Below, one piece after another: positions 35,412 through 44,077 of a stretch of DNA of 49,923 nt (the stretch's first letter is position 1; every line of letters begins with the position of its first letter). The stretch comes from Lacihabitans sp. CS3-21. Lineage in GTDB: Bacteria > Bacteroidota > Bacteroidia > Cytophagales > Spirosomataceae. The notes under the pieces are model-generated. The model did not search any database, was not told the origin of the DNA, and worked only from the letters and a program-made list of their open reading frames with translations. The DNA is taken from NCBI RefSeq assembly GCF_024343675.1, contig NZ_RJUD01000099.1:1-49923 (forward strand). Reading direction: 5' to 3'. A program made the translations under genes and the position numbers.

Positions 35412-37049
35412 ATGAATAGAAAATTTAAATGCCATCTTCATGCTTTGAAAATGGTGATGATGGCTACAATCCTTATTTCTTCTTTGAATTTGTATGGTCA
35501 AGAAAAAGATCAGGAATTCAGTCAATCACTTGAAAATGGTCGATTGGTGAATGAAGGATTTAATAGATGTACAAATTATGTAAATGCATGGATGAAATAT
35601 GCTGACCCAAAGTCAGGCTTGATACCTAGAAATATCACCGACTCCAAAGATTTTTGGAATGCATGGGATGCAGCAGCAGACAATTATCCTTATATGGTGC
35701 TCACTTCTTCTATTCTTATGCCTGATTTCTTCAAAGGCAAGGCATTAGAAATGTTGAAAACGGAACAACAAATAACACCCAGGATTGGCAAGCTACCAGA
35801 TACCTATTCTTTTTCAAAGGAAGGTTTTAGGAATAACCCAATAGACACCAGTCAGATCATTTTCGGCTCTGCAGAATATATGAAAGATGGACTCATTCCC
35901 CTCACGGAATGGTTGGGCAGAAGTCCTTGGAGTGACCGAATGATTGAAATTTTAAATGATTTACCCAAATTGACAAAAATAGCCAAAAACATCCAAGGAG
36001 ATTTTTACGGAAATAGTGCGACAGTGGAAGTGAATGGCGATTTGATGCAAGTTTTAGCTAGAATGTACTGGTTTACCGGTAAACGAGCCTATTTAGACTG
36101 GGCCATAGAAATTGCGGATAATTATCTCAATGAAAAAAATTTACCAACCGTAGCCTTAGATCATTTACGGATAAGAGACCATGGGTGTGAAATTATATCT
36201 GGCTTATGCGAGGTGTACATAGCTTGCAGCTACGCTGAGCCAGAAAAAAGAAAGCAATGGCGTCCGTTAATACATTCGATGCTAGACCGTATTCTGGAAG
36301 TCGGAAGAAATGAAGATGGGCTTTTTTATGATGAGGTAAACCCCCAAAATGGTAAAATCCTCTCAAAACGTTTAGCTGATAATTTTGGGTATACGCTTAA
36401 TGCCTATTGGTTTATTGCCCAAATGGATGCTACACCTATTTACCGAGATGCCGTAATAAAAGCCCTTAGCTCTTTGAATGAAAAATACAGAAACCACAAT
36501 TGGGAGGGTAATGCGGATGGCTATGCAGATGCCATTGAAGGAACTTTAAACTTATATAACAGAGAACAGATTCCCTCAGTGAAAGACTGGTTAGACAGTG
36601 AAATTAAAGTGCTTTGGAAATTTCAGAAAGCCGATGGAATGATTGAAGGATGGCACGGAGATGGGAACTTCGCCAGAACCACCATCATGTATTGTTTATG
36701 GAAAACGCAGGGCATCGTTCCGGTGGACTGGCAAAAAGATTTGAACTTGGGAGCCATAAGAACAAGCAATGGTTTGAAAATCACTTTGGCAACAGCAACT
36801 GGGTGGAAAGGCCAACTAAAATTTGATGAGCAAAGACACAAAACCAAGATGAATTATCCTGCCGATTATCCAAGGATAAATCAGTTTCAAGAATGGTTTA
36901 CAGTAGATTCCAATAAAAAATACAGCATAAAAAACATGAATTCCAATAAAATCAGCATGGTAAGTGGTAAAAAATTATCCAAGGGCTGGCGTGTTGAAGT
37001 AAAACCGGGTGAGGTTCTTTATTTGGAATTGATCGAAACTAACCGCTAG
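35412..37049 (+). CDS. Secreted alpha-barrel protein, glycosidase-like
   Basis: A 545-residue protein with an N-terminal signal (helix about 14-28 ending NLYGQ; the second Met at residue 14 is an alternative start). The sequence is mostly helical with repeated aromatic and acidic patterns: DFWNAWDAAADNYPYMVL, ARMYWFTGKRAYLDWAIEIADNYL, NFGYTLNAYWFIAQ, WEGNADGYADAIEGTLNLYN and GWHGDGNFARTTIMYCLWKTQG. This is consistent with an (alpha/alpha)6 six-hairpin toroid as found in glycoside hydrolases and lyases. A C-terminal beta segment (about 455-545) follows. No catalytic residue can be assigned with confidence. The exported enzyme may act on the same polymer as the cytochrome operon upstream, but 646 bases separate them. 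Confidence 0.72.
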   Translation: MNRKFKCHLHALKMVMMATILISSLNLYGQEKDQEFSQSLENGRLVNEGFNRCTNYVNAWMKYADPKSGLIPRNITDSKDFWNAWDAAADNYPYMVLTSSILMPDFFKGKALEMLKTEQQITPRIGKLPDTYSFSKEGFRNNPIDTSQIIFGSAEYMKDGLIPLTEWLGRSPWSDRMIEILNDLPKLTKIAKNIQGDFYGNSATVEVNGDLMQVLARMYWFTGKRAYLDWAIEIADNYLNEKNLPTVALDHLRIRDHGCEIISGLCEVYIACSYAEPEKRKQWRPLIHSMLDRILEVGRNEDGLFYDEVNPQNGKILSKRLADNFGYTLNAYWFIAQMDATPIYRDAVIKALSSLNEKYRNHNWEGNADGYADAIEGTLNLYNREQIPSVKDWLDSEIKVLWKFQKADGMIEGWHGDGNFARTTIMYCLWKTQGIVPVDWQKDLNLGAIRTSNGLKITLATATGWKGQLKFDEQRHKTKMNYPADYPRINQFQEWFTVDSNKKYSIKNMNSNKISMVSGKKLSKGWRVEVKPGEVLYLELIETNR

Positions 37050-37268
37050 AGATTTGTTAAATAGAGAAAAATGAAGGGATAAATACACTACTATACGATT
37101 CCTGACAGTAAAATATTGATTTAGTTTCAGTATTAAAACCTCGAATCAAGCTGTAATATCGATGAATAATAGTAAGAGCTGACATAAAACTCATTCATCA
37201 ATTTGAAGGAAACCATAGATTTGTATTCGTATTATTGAAGATTTTTAAAAGATTATTAAAAAAGAATT
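37050..37268 (+). promoter_or_regulatory. Gap with a TAGATTTG -7 box for the 37269 gene
   Basis: TAGATTTG at 37216-37223 matches TAnnTTTG exactly and lies 46 bases before the start codon at 37269. I find no TTG at the right distance upstream, so this is a partial match. Nothing else is seen in the gap. Confidence 0.35.
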
Positions 37269-37928
37269 ATGCTAAAAAAACTCCTTGCAGAAATAAAAAA
37301 AAGAAGAGTCGACATGCTTTTTGAAGTATTTTCACTTTTTTTGGGTTTAACGGCCGCTCTTTGGTTAGACGATTATCGTGATAAAAAGAAGGAAAATGAA
37401 TTTAACAATAAAATGATTCTCGACATTAGAGGAGAATATAAAGACATTGCCAAAATCGAAAAAGAGTTACAAATCAACTCGAAATTTGTAGATACACTAC
37501 GTTTTTTTACCAATAAAACTTTTGCCGAGATCGAAAATCTACATCTTTACGATGCAGCTTTATTAGAGGAAATAAAAAAAGAACAAAATGGAGAATTCTC
37601 TTTTTCTAATATTATGTCATTGACCAATGGCAATTTCAATGATTCATGGGTTTCAAATGCTTCTTGGGAATTACTTTCTAATCAAAATACCACAAGTATT
37701 GATTACGAACTATTAAAAATCCTAGGTGAGATAGAAGGTTCAAGAAAAATAGTTGAATTTCAAACCAATAGGCTAACTTCTCGGTATAGCCTTTTCAAAC
37801 CATTGAACAAATATGAGCTTATAGAAATGGCAAATATTTTAGGAAATATCCAATCTTCAAAGTTTTATTTGATTAGTAATGTTAAAGTATTTTTAGAGAA
37901 AACAAAAAGTTACGACAAGAAGAAGTAA
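37269..37928 (+). CDS. Small single-pass membrane protein, DUF6090-like
   Basis: A 219-residue protein. A basic N-terminus (MLKKLLAEIKKRRV) leads into one membrane helix (about 17-34, FEVFSLFLGLTAALWLDDY), then DKKKENEF and a long charged, mostly helical soluble part. The layout, helix followed directly by WxxxxR/K and an E/K-rich helix, resembles DUF6090-type proteins of Bacteroidota, which are of unknown function. Short, AT-rich and alone on its strand. I cannot assign a role. Downstream (37929-38217) is a short gap; no terminator is convincing. Confidence 0.72.
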   Translation: MLKKLLAEIKKRRVDMLFEVFSLFLGLTAALWLDDYRDKKKENEFNNKMILDIRGEYKDIAKIEKELQINSKFVDTLRFFTNKTFAEIENLHLYDAALLEEIKKEQNGEFSFSNIMSLTNGNFNDSWVSNASWELLSNQNTTSIDYELLKILGEIEGSRKIVEFQTNRLTSRYSLFKPLNKYELIEMANILGNIQSSKFYLISNVKVFLEKTKSYDKKK

Positions 37929-38217
37929 ATATTTTGAAGAAAAAAACTCTTCTTTCAAATTTCGAAAGATAAGAATTGGCCTGAAAAGGAATAGAAACTT
38001 GAAATACACGCACGAAACATAAAAACTCAGCAGGGAAATGCTTCAAAAACTTACAAAGTAGCGGATGTAAACCCCATAGGTTCGGAAAATCAGGCGTTTA
38101 ATCGGTAAAAACTACGCGTAGGCCTAGTCCGAAGCTTAAGTTTAATATTGGCTTCATTCTAAATGCTTGAACGCATTACGTTGTGCTGAACGAAGCCCTA
38201 GTTGTTGGGCGTAGCTA

Positions 38218-39192
38218 TTAAATTTTATCAAATGCGTTAAAACCTAGTGTAGCTCTCAATTTGTTAAATCTTTCCTGTACAGATGGTGTAGTTTTCCAAT
38301 ATTCTAAAAGTCGTTTCCCATTGTCTGTTTCATGATTTATTTTTGCAAAAGATGTTGAAAGTTCTTTAAAGTTTTTAGGTTCTGAAATAAGATTGATTGC
38401 TTCGTCTAGAGTTAAGTTATTGATACGTATCATTTCTTGAATAATAATGTCGTCTAATAAAATATTTTTTATTCTAGATTTACTCAAACGTTCTTCTTCT
38501 TCTTCAATTATTTCTGACCCTTTGAATTTATCTGTTTTTGAAACAATTTCCTCTAAATATCTTTTAAGGGTTGTATTAATATTTGAAAGTTCTTTTACCT
38601 CTTTAGATAACTCAGATATTTCGGACTCCGATTTTCTATTTCGGATTAATTCTTGAAAAAGCCCAGCCCACTGAATTTTAAGCCACACTTCAATATCAAT
38701 ATGTTTTTCAAATTGATGAATGGGATTATTTCTTGGTTGATTTAGAATTAAATCAATAAATGAAAATATGTTAATTGAATCTACGTGGGCATATTTAATC
38801 GATGTATTTTCTCTGTTTTTCTTAAAGGTTTCATACTCAGAATAGACAGATTTTTCAATCAGAATATAGACTGGTATGTCACGCTTGAAAGCGTTTTCAT
38901 ATTCAAGTTTTGTTACGCTTTCATATCTGTTATAAAAATCATTCAATTGTATTTTATTCTGTGAACTTGCAGGCGAGCCATATCGTCCACCAATAATAAG
39001 TACAAAAATATCACTGGTCTGAACCTCTCGATAACAAGACTCATCGAGGGCTATGTCTGGGTTATAGGCAATACTACCTTTTTCTGATAGTATAGATTCA
39101 TAACCAAGTACATCTATGAAGTTTTCTAATGATGAACGAATGTGCTTTAAGTCGTAATAAGTTGAACTAATAAATACCCTTGGTTTTGCCAT
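38218..39192 (-). CDS. DUF4062-type (TIR-like) protein with coiled coil
   Basis: A 324-residue cytoplasmic protein. It begins KPRVFISSTYYDLKHIRSSLENFI, then DSCYREVQTSDIFVLIIGGRYG and SVTKLEYENAFKRDIPVYILI. These are the SS[T/S]xxDLxxxR, IGxRYG and ExxxA motifs of DUF4062, a domain with a TIR-like Rossmann fold usually found at the N-terminus of proteins with NTPase or sensor partners. A charged coiled coil follows (about 185-245), then a short helical C-terminus without a recognised domain, so it is shorter than typical DUF4062-NTPase fusions. It could be an immune or stress effector; the function is inferred only. It lies next to the DUF4407 operon, in AT-rich DNA. Confidence 0.85.
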   Translation of the reverse strand: MAKPRVFISSTYYDLKHIRSSLENFIDVLGYESILSEKGSIAYNPDIALDESCYREVQTSDIFVLIIGGRYGSPASSQNKIQLNDFYNRYESVTKLEYENAFKRDIPVYILIEKSVYSEYETFKKNRENTSIKYAHVDSINIFSFIDLILNQPRNNPIHQFEKHIDIEVWLKIQWAGLFQELIRNRKSESEISELSKEVKELSNINTTLKRYLEEIVSKTDKFKGSEIIEEEEERLSKSRIKNILLDDIIIQEMIRINNLTLDEAINLISEPKNFKELSTSFAKINHETDNGKRLLEYWKTTPSVQERFNKLRATLGFNAFDKI

Positions 39193-39344
39193 AAAAGGTT
39201 TGTTTTAATTACCGCTAAAGTTCAGGGCTTTTGACAAGCTGGGATATAGAATCCTATCTGCTAAGCCTTAGTACAAATTTATAATAAAGTTCCTGATTTT
39301 CAATTACTTCCATCTGCCATACTTGCCATAAGCTTGATGTTTTT

Positions 39345-39399
39345 GCGGGTAAAACCCGCATTCCACCTATACGAAGGAATTATCCTTCGTATAGCGGGT
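39345..39399. repeat. Nested hairpin pair, overlapping the end of the lipoprotein gene
   Basis: TATACGAAGGA (39368-39378) pairs perfectly with TCCTTCGTATA (39383-39393), loop ATTA. GCGGGT at 39345-39350 pairs with ACCCGC at 39354-39359; the same ACCCGC can instead pair with GCGGGT at 39394-39399, closing the long hairpin. The long hairpin contains the stop codon of the gene at 39380-39643. It could be an attenuator-like switch, a terminator, or an inserted palindrome. Confidence 0.6.
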
Positions 39400-39643
39400 G
39401 TTTTTCAAAAAGTGTTTGAAACTTATCTCTCGATTTTGAAAACTCTTTTGCTTCAAAAAAAATCTTTCCTTCAGCAAGTAAATTTGGTGCACTAAATTTA
39501 ATTTCTTCTAATTCAGTTTTCAAATTTTCGTTTTCAACAGATAAAGAAACTTTCTCATTAATGACTTCTTGATGTTCAGTTTCTGAAACACAAGATGAAA
39601 GTAGAGCTGTTACTATCAAACAACAAGTAAATATTTTTTTCAT
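39380..39643 (-). CDS. Small lipoprotein with coiled coil, probably truncated
   Basis: An 87-residue lipoprotein (signal to the lipobox LSSC, Cys18). After it come a coiled coil (about 25-50: VINEKVSLSVENENLKTELEEI) and a helix pair AEGKIFFEAKEFSKSRDKFQTLFEKHP, the first repeat of a TPR-like unit. The frame ends LYEG immediately after, and its stop lies within a perfect palindrome (39368-39393). TPR-like proteins normally continue with further helices, so the C-terminus is probably lost through hairpin insertion or replacement. It is the last gene of the six-gene operon, starting two bases after the membrane protein gene. Confidence 0.65.
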   Translation of the reverse strand: MKKIFTCCLIVTALLSSCVSETEHQEVINEKVSLSVENENLKTELEEIKFSAPNLLAEGKIFFEAKEFSKSRDKFQTLFEKHPLYEG

Positions 39644-39645
39644 AA

Positions 39646-40152
39646 TTAACGGTAAAATGGGATTTCAATATTCGGAAAAAAGGTTCTTAAAATTCCTTCA
39701 AAAACTGGCATTAAAGAATAAACAAAGCCAATAAAAACAATACCTTTCAAAATAAAATAAACGTAATTATTACCTTCGATTTCGTTTACATCATTTCGGT
39801 TGCCTGTAAAAATAACGGAAAGTGCTTTTGTGATGTAATACCAAAGAAATAGCCAAGTATTTGTTAAGCCTATAAACAAAACACTTGTTTTTGCAATTTC
39901 GATTAAAGGATTTACGGTGTTTACTTTGTAAATGGTGTCGACAAATTCATTTAAAATAGAAAGTGTTTTAAAATTAAGAAATGAAAAACTGATAACCCAA
40001 CTCGAAAATAAAATTCCGTATGCCAAAAGAATTTTCCCTTCGCTTTCTGATTTGGATTTTTCTTTTCTGATTAACAGTTGTGTAGCTGTAAGAGAAATTG
40101 CAAATGCAACTATGCCGACACTGGTGAGTGTGATTGTTTTTGTTATATCCAT
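39646..40152 (-). CDS. Four-helix membrane protein of the DUF4407 operon
   Basis: A 168-residue membrane protein with about four helices (about 8-28, 43-61, 85-112, 131-160). A short charged loop RKEKSKSESEGK follows the first helix and a polar loop GNRNDVNEIEGN the third. I do not recognise a family. Gaps to both neighbours are one or two bases, so it is surely co-transcribed with the transglutaminase-like gene and the small lipoprotein. Probable role: a membrane subunit of the same assembly. That comes from context alone. Confidence 0.72.
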   Translation of the reverse strand: MDITKTITLTSVGIVAFAISLTATQLLIRKEKSKSESEGKILLAYGILFSSWVISFSFLNFKTLSILNEFVDTIYKVNTVNPLIEIAKTSVLFIGLTNTWLFLWYYITKALSVIFTGNRNDVNEIEGNNYVYFILKGIVFIGFVYSLMPVFEGILRTFFPNIEIPFYR

Positions 40153-40153
40153 T

Positions 40154-41965
40154 TTATTTTGATTTTAATGATATTCTCCAATACTTTAGGTTAGAAATTT
40201 CTTTTGGTAAAACACCTGCTTTTATGTTTGGTGCCGTTGTTTCCCAAAGCACATAACGTTGATTTTCATATGTGTAAGCAATTCCTCTTATCGGTAAATT
40301 TACTCCGATAATTGAATGACTGTAATATTCGCTACTAAATAAAGCAACATCATAGCCATAATGAGCAAGCATTGTGTATAATAGCAATGTTCTTGTATCG
40401 CAGTCGCCATAAAGATTTGACATAAATTCTACTGGCGAATTGATGCCGAATTTTTGAAATCCGTTACAACTAGCATTTTCAGATGATAGATATTCCCGAA
40501 TAAATTTGTCGTCATACAAATTAGGATTGCAATCGTCTGGAACAATTACTGAATAAGGAATATCTTGAACGAAAGAAACAAGAAGTTCCGCAAATTTCAC
40601 GTTTGATAATTGATCTTTTTCTATAATGCCATCAAATAATTGATAAACTCCATTGAGATATTGCTTGTTATTTTCTTTTAACGAATAAATGATTTTATCG
40701 TAAGCTCTTAGTGTGGTTTGTTCTAAATTCAATGAGTTTTTAAAGTGTTTCGCTTTGCTGTAATCGCTTTTCTTTGTCCAAATATATCCCTCGTATTTGT
40801 TGCCGTCATAATCGTTCCATACCCGGAAATGCTTAATCAATGTATCGTTTTCTACAACATTATTTGTCGTGTCAATTATTGGCGTTGATTGCATTTCTTG
40901 CTCTTTCGGATTTTCAAGTACTACAGGTTTTGGATTGAAAGTATTTGAAGTACGGTTAAAAACCTGAAATAAACTAAAAATAAAACCAATTAGTATTACA
41001 ATCCCAATAATTCTGAAAATCCAATTGTAAATTTTAGCAGGAATTAAATTCAGTAAAAGCAGAATTAGAGCAAATGGCAAAATGAAAGCCATTTGGGGCA
41101 ATATCATTAGTAAAAATGCAATGCCTAAAATTATTCCGATTACTCCGATTATGGTAGAAAAACAGCCCTCGTTATTTGATGAATTTGCAGGTTTTGAATA
41201 TTTCCATTCGCTCCAATATGTTTTCTTATGGTCTGAATAAAAATATTCCGTTCGTTTATAATTTCCGTTGTGTTCTACATTGCCTGTTGGTATTGAAGTT
41301 TTTGTTATAATTGGGTCTAGGATTATTGATGTTTGAGAAGTTGTATTAGTAATGGGAATTAGGTACTCTTTTTTTGTGTAATGCTCTACGACAAAGTCAA
41401 GAACATAGCCTGTAACGACTGCATCTATTGTTCCAAAAACTTCGTTGCCTTCGTCTTGGTGTAATTTTCTATTGAATTTTATTTCAGCAAATAACGGCTC
41501 GTGTAAATTGACTTCATATTCTTTGTCGTCTTTTTCTAAAACAGTATGTAATAGTTTTGGTAGTTTTTCTCGTGGTATTTTTAAATCTTGCTGTAACTGA
41601 AATGGCGATTTGCTGTAAACTGCATTATTGAGCATTACTTCGTAAATATTAAAATCAAAAAACTTGGAATGTTCGAACTGTTTGGAAAAGTTCTCGTCAA
41701 TTTCGCCCCAATACTTTCCGTTTAATAATGCTTTGATGTAAGTATGTCGTGGAAGTTCTCTTGTTTTTTTAACTAATTTATATTGTAAACCGTTTTTATC
41801 GCTAAAAATTTCATCTTCATTGATTAATTCTGCACCTGAAAAATCAATATGATTATCTTTTACAATTTCATCATTAACGACAATTGATTTATCCGCTGTT
41901 TTCGTTCTAAAAAAGAAAAAATACAGAAAAACGAAAATTGCGATGATGATAATTGCAGTTGTCAA
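40154..41965 (-). CDS. Membrane transglutaminase-like protein
   Basis: A 603-residue protein. One N-terminal helix (3-19) is followed by a soluble region of about 240 residues, then three or four helices (about 265-345) and a C-terminal transglutaminase-like domain. The catalytic set is visible: C522 in YGDCDTRTLLLYTML, H550 in YYSHSIIGV and E575 in WETTAP, in the spacing of the transglutaminase/papain-like fold. Such domains cut or cross-link peptide or isopeptide bonds. The start codon is TTG (no ATG is available); it begins five bases after the stop of the preceding gene, so translation may be coupled. Part of the six-gene operon. Confidence 0.82.
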   Translation of the reverse strand: MTTAIIIIAIFVFLYFFFFRTKTADKSIVVNDEIVKDNHIDFSGAELINEDEIFSDKNGLQYKLVKKTRELPRHTYIKALLNGKYWGEIDENFSKQFEHSKFFDFNIYEVMLNNAVYSKSPFQLQQDLKIPREKLPKLLHTVLEKDDKEYEVNLHEPLFAEIKFNRKLHQDEGNEVFGTIDAVVTGYVLDFVVEHYTKKEYLIPITNTTSQTSIILDPIITKTSIPTGNVEHNGNYKRTEYFYSDHKKTYWSEWKYSKPANSSNNEGCFSTIIGVIGIILGIAFLLMILPQMAFILPFALILLLLNLIPAKIYNWIFRIIGIVILIGFIFSLFQVFNRTSNTFNPKPVVLENPKEQEMQSTPIIDTTNNVVENDTLIKHFRVWNDYDGNKYEGYIWTKKSDYSKAKHFKNSLNLEQTTLRAYDKIIYSLKENNKQYLNGVYQLFDGIIEKDQLSNVKFAELLVSFVQDIPYSVIVPDDCNPNLYDDKFIREYLSSENASCNGFQKFGINSPVEFMSNLYGDCDTRTLLLYTMLAHYGYDVALFSSEYYSHSIIGVNLPIRGIAYTYENQRYVLWETTAPNIKAGVLPKEISNLKYWRISLKSK

Positions 41966-41970
41966 TTGGC

Positions 41971-42849
41971 TTAAGGATAAATGTGGTTTAGTAATTCCTG
42001 TTCAGAAAGTACGTTTTTAGTTTTCGATTTGAGTATTGTTCTGAATGGCGGATTAGCCCAATACTCGTATTTTTCAATTTTATCGTTGATTAATTCATTA
42101 TTTATTTTGGTAAAATGTTCTTGGTAAGCAACCGGATTTATTTTTTCCAATTTGTTTAAATACGGCAACAAATTTTCCCTAACTGATTTATTGTAATTTG
42201 AGATATTGTTCTCTATAATACGTTTATATTCTTTTTTGAAATCGTTGTAATCATCGATAATTATCCGTTTCTTAATTTCTGCTTTTTGTTCATAAAATTC
42301 ACCTAATTTTCTAATGCTATATTTTAGGTAAACAGGTAAAAGGAAAATAGCAATAACTGCTATTGTAATGATAGTTGCTAAAGCATTAGAGGTTAATAAC
42401 TGTTTAATGTCGAATGCTAACGCTGTTGAATTGGGTTTTAAGATTAAAACATTCAATGGTTGGGCAATGATAATAGCCAATAAAACAACAATGAATATTC
42501 TCAATCCCATTGAAAATGAGAGCTGAAATTGATTTGTTTTTATCTTTTGATTTATTCTGATTTTTGTTGGTAAAAGCGTTGGGGTAATGGTGTACAAAAA
42601 TAAAACGTACATATTGGTAACAATATAACCCCAAACTATTCCAACGCCGATATCCGCAAAAACACTATGAAATAAATGTTCTGTGAAATATAAAGCACTT
42701 GCAAAACTGCACAACAAGATCACCAATACCAATAATCCGATGAGTGAAAAATAAATTTGAATTTTGTTACTGCACCTTGAAATTATAGTATAGTCTTCCC
42801 CAGACAACTTACAAAGACGGTTTCTTATGGCTTTAAGAAGTGAACTCAT
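41971..42849 (-). CDS. Four-helix membrane protein with charged C-terminal domain
   Basis: A 292-residue protein. Residues 1-28 are cytoplasmic-looking (RNRLCKLSGEDYTII). Four helices follow (about 30-52, 63-93, 115-137, 150-174), then a long charged helical region (about 175-292) with a possible coiled coil. I do not recognise a family. Its first codons overlap the end of the DUF4407 gene by 17 bases, so the two are translated together. It may be a partner subunit of the DUF4407 protein; this rests on gene order. Confidence 0.74.
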   Translation of the reverse strand: MSSLLKAIRNRLCKLSGEDYTIISRCSNKIQIYFSLIGLLVLVILLCSFASALYFTEHLFHSVFADIGVGIVWGYIVTNMYVLFLYTITPTLLPTKIRINQKIKTNQFQLSFSMGLRIFIVVLLAIIIAQPLNVLILKPNSTALAFDIKQLLTSNALATIITIAVIAIFLLPVYLKYSIRKLGEFYEQKAEIKKRIIIDDYNDFKKEYKRIIENNISNYNKSVRENLLPYLNKLEKINPVAYQEHFTKINNELINDKIEKYEYWANPPFRTILKSKTKNVLSEQELLNHIYP

Positions 42850-44077
42850 CAGGATTTATTTTTTTGATATATTCATCTAAATTGCCATCAATTTTTTCTT
42901 TTTCTCTTTCTTTATATTTTGCAATTGCGTATTCTGTGAGTTCTTTTTGAATTTCTGTTATTTTGATTTTTTCAAAAATCATTTTTTCGGCTTCGTGATT
43001 GATTATCAGATGACGTTCAATACCTTCTTTATCTTTGTAATAATCATAGCGAACTTCAATTCCATTTTCTGCCCGAATTAGGTCATCTCTGTTTTCGCTT
43101 AAATAATCGTATGGCGTTTTATTGAGCATCAACTTAAAGAAAATTGGTGTTAATTCTATAGCCATAAATAGCAAGGTTATAAAAAGTGTAATCCAAAAAC
43201 CTGCAACCTCGTGAGCCAATTTTATACGTTCGAGCAAACCGTCTAAACCTTGTGCAACTTTTACGTTTGTAGCCAATACTTTTTCTTTTTCAGCTAAAAT
43301 TTCCTTTCGTTTTTTATCTGCATCATTAATTTTATCTCCATTTTGTTGGTCAAATCTATCCAGTTCTGTATTTAAATTATCAATTTGAGATTTTAACGCT
43401 TTTGATAAAGGACCATTTCCTGCACCAATTCCATTAGCTTTGCCCATTAAATTGTCAGTGTACGCTTGTTCTGCAATTTTGATACGACTAATCAAATCTT
43501 GTCTTTGTTTACCTACTTCGCCTAAATCCCCTTCAACAACTTTTAAACGCTCTTCAAAATTGGCAGTTGTTTTCTTCTCAAATTCCTTTTGTAATTCAAG
43601 TTGCTTTTCATACAATTTATTATTGATTTCCGTTTGAAACATCCGTATTTCAATAGGTTTTGAAATCGTTATTGCAATGATAGCACCCATTATGATACGA
43701 GGAATGGCACTTTTGAATTCGTCCCAAGTTATTTTTTCTGTACCATCTCCTTTGCCCGTACTTGTAACAATGAAACGGTCAATATTGAAAATCATTAACC
43801 CCCAAATAAGTCCAAAAATAGCAGATAAAATAACTGTTGGAAAATCAACCACGTCTTCAACTGCTGAGCCTTTTGCTGAGAAAATAGTATAAAAGGCATA
43901 TCCTCCTGCAAGTCCTGCCATTGCACCTGTGGCAAATACAATTCCACCCAAACACATATATTTGATTTGGTCACTATACGTTGCTCGTTCTAAAATATAA
44001 CGGTCGCCTCCTGCACATTTCCAAAGGAAACGCATAATTTTACCTGCTTTTGGTGTGATGTAATAATCTCTTTTCAT
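42833..44077 (-). CDS. DUF4407 membrane protein
   Basis: A 414-residue protein with the features of DUF4407 (PF14362): CAGGDRYILERATYSDQIKYMCLGGIVFATGAM at the N-terminus, helix pairs at about 41-67 and 80-104 with GLIWGLMIFNIDRFIV between them, a third helix at 126-145 ending KPIEIRMF, a long coiled coil (about 150-285) and a fourth helix at 293-315 with AIELTPIFFKLM. The coiled coil lies between helices 3 and 4. The family has no established function. It overlaps the gene upstream by four bases (44074-44077) and the gene downstream by 17 bases, in a tight operon. Confidence 0.9.
   Translation of the reverse strand: MKRDYYITPKAGKIMRFLWKCAGGDRYILERATYSDQIKYMCLGGIVFATGAMAGLAGGYAFYTIFSAKGSAVEDVVDFPTVILSAIFGLIWGLMIFNIDRFIVTSTGKGDGTEKITWDEFKSAIPRIIMGAIIAITISKPIEIRMFQTEINNKLYEKQLELQKEFEKKTTANFEERLKVVEGDLGEVGKQRQDLISRIKIAEQAYTDNLMGKANGIGAGNGPLSKALKSQIDNLNTELDRFDQQNGDKINDADKKRKEILAEKEKVLATNVKVAQGLDGLLERIKLAHEVAGFWITLFITLLFMAIELTPIFFKLMLNKTPYDYLSENRDDLIRAENGIEVRYDYYKDKEGIERHLIINHEAEKMIFEKIKITEIQKELTEYAIAKYKEREKEKIDGNLDEYIKKINPDEFTS

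Noticed and set aside
38190-38217. GTTGGGC core resembling an integron attC R' box
   Set aside because: No matching RYYYAAC box occurs in the preceding 150 bases and no integrase gene is present.
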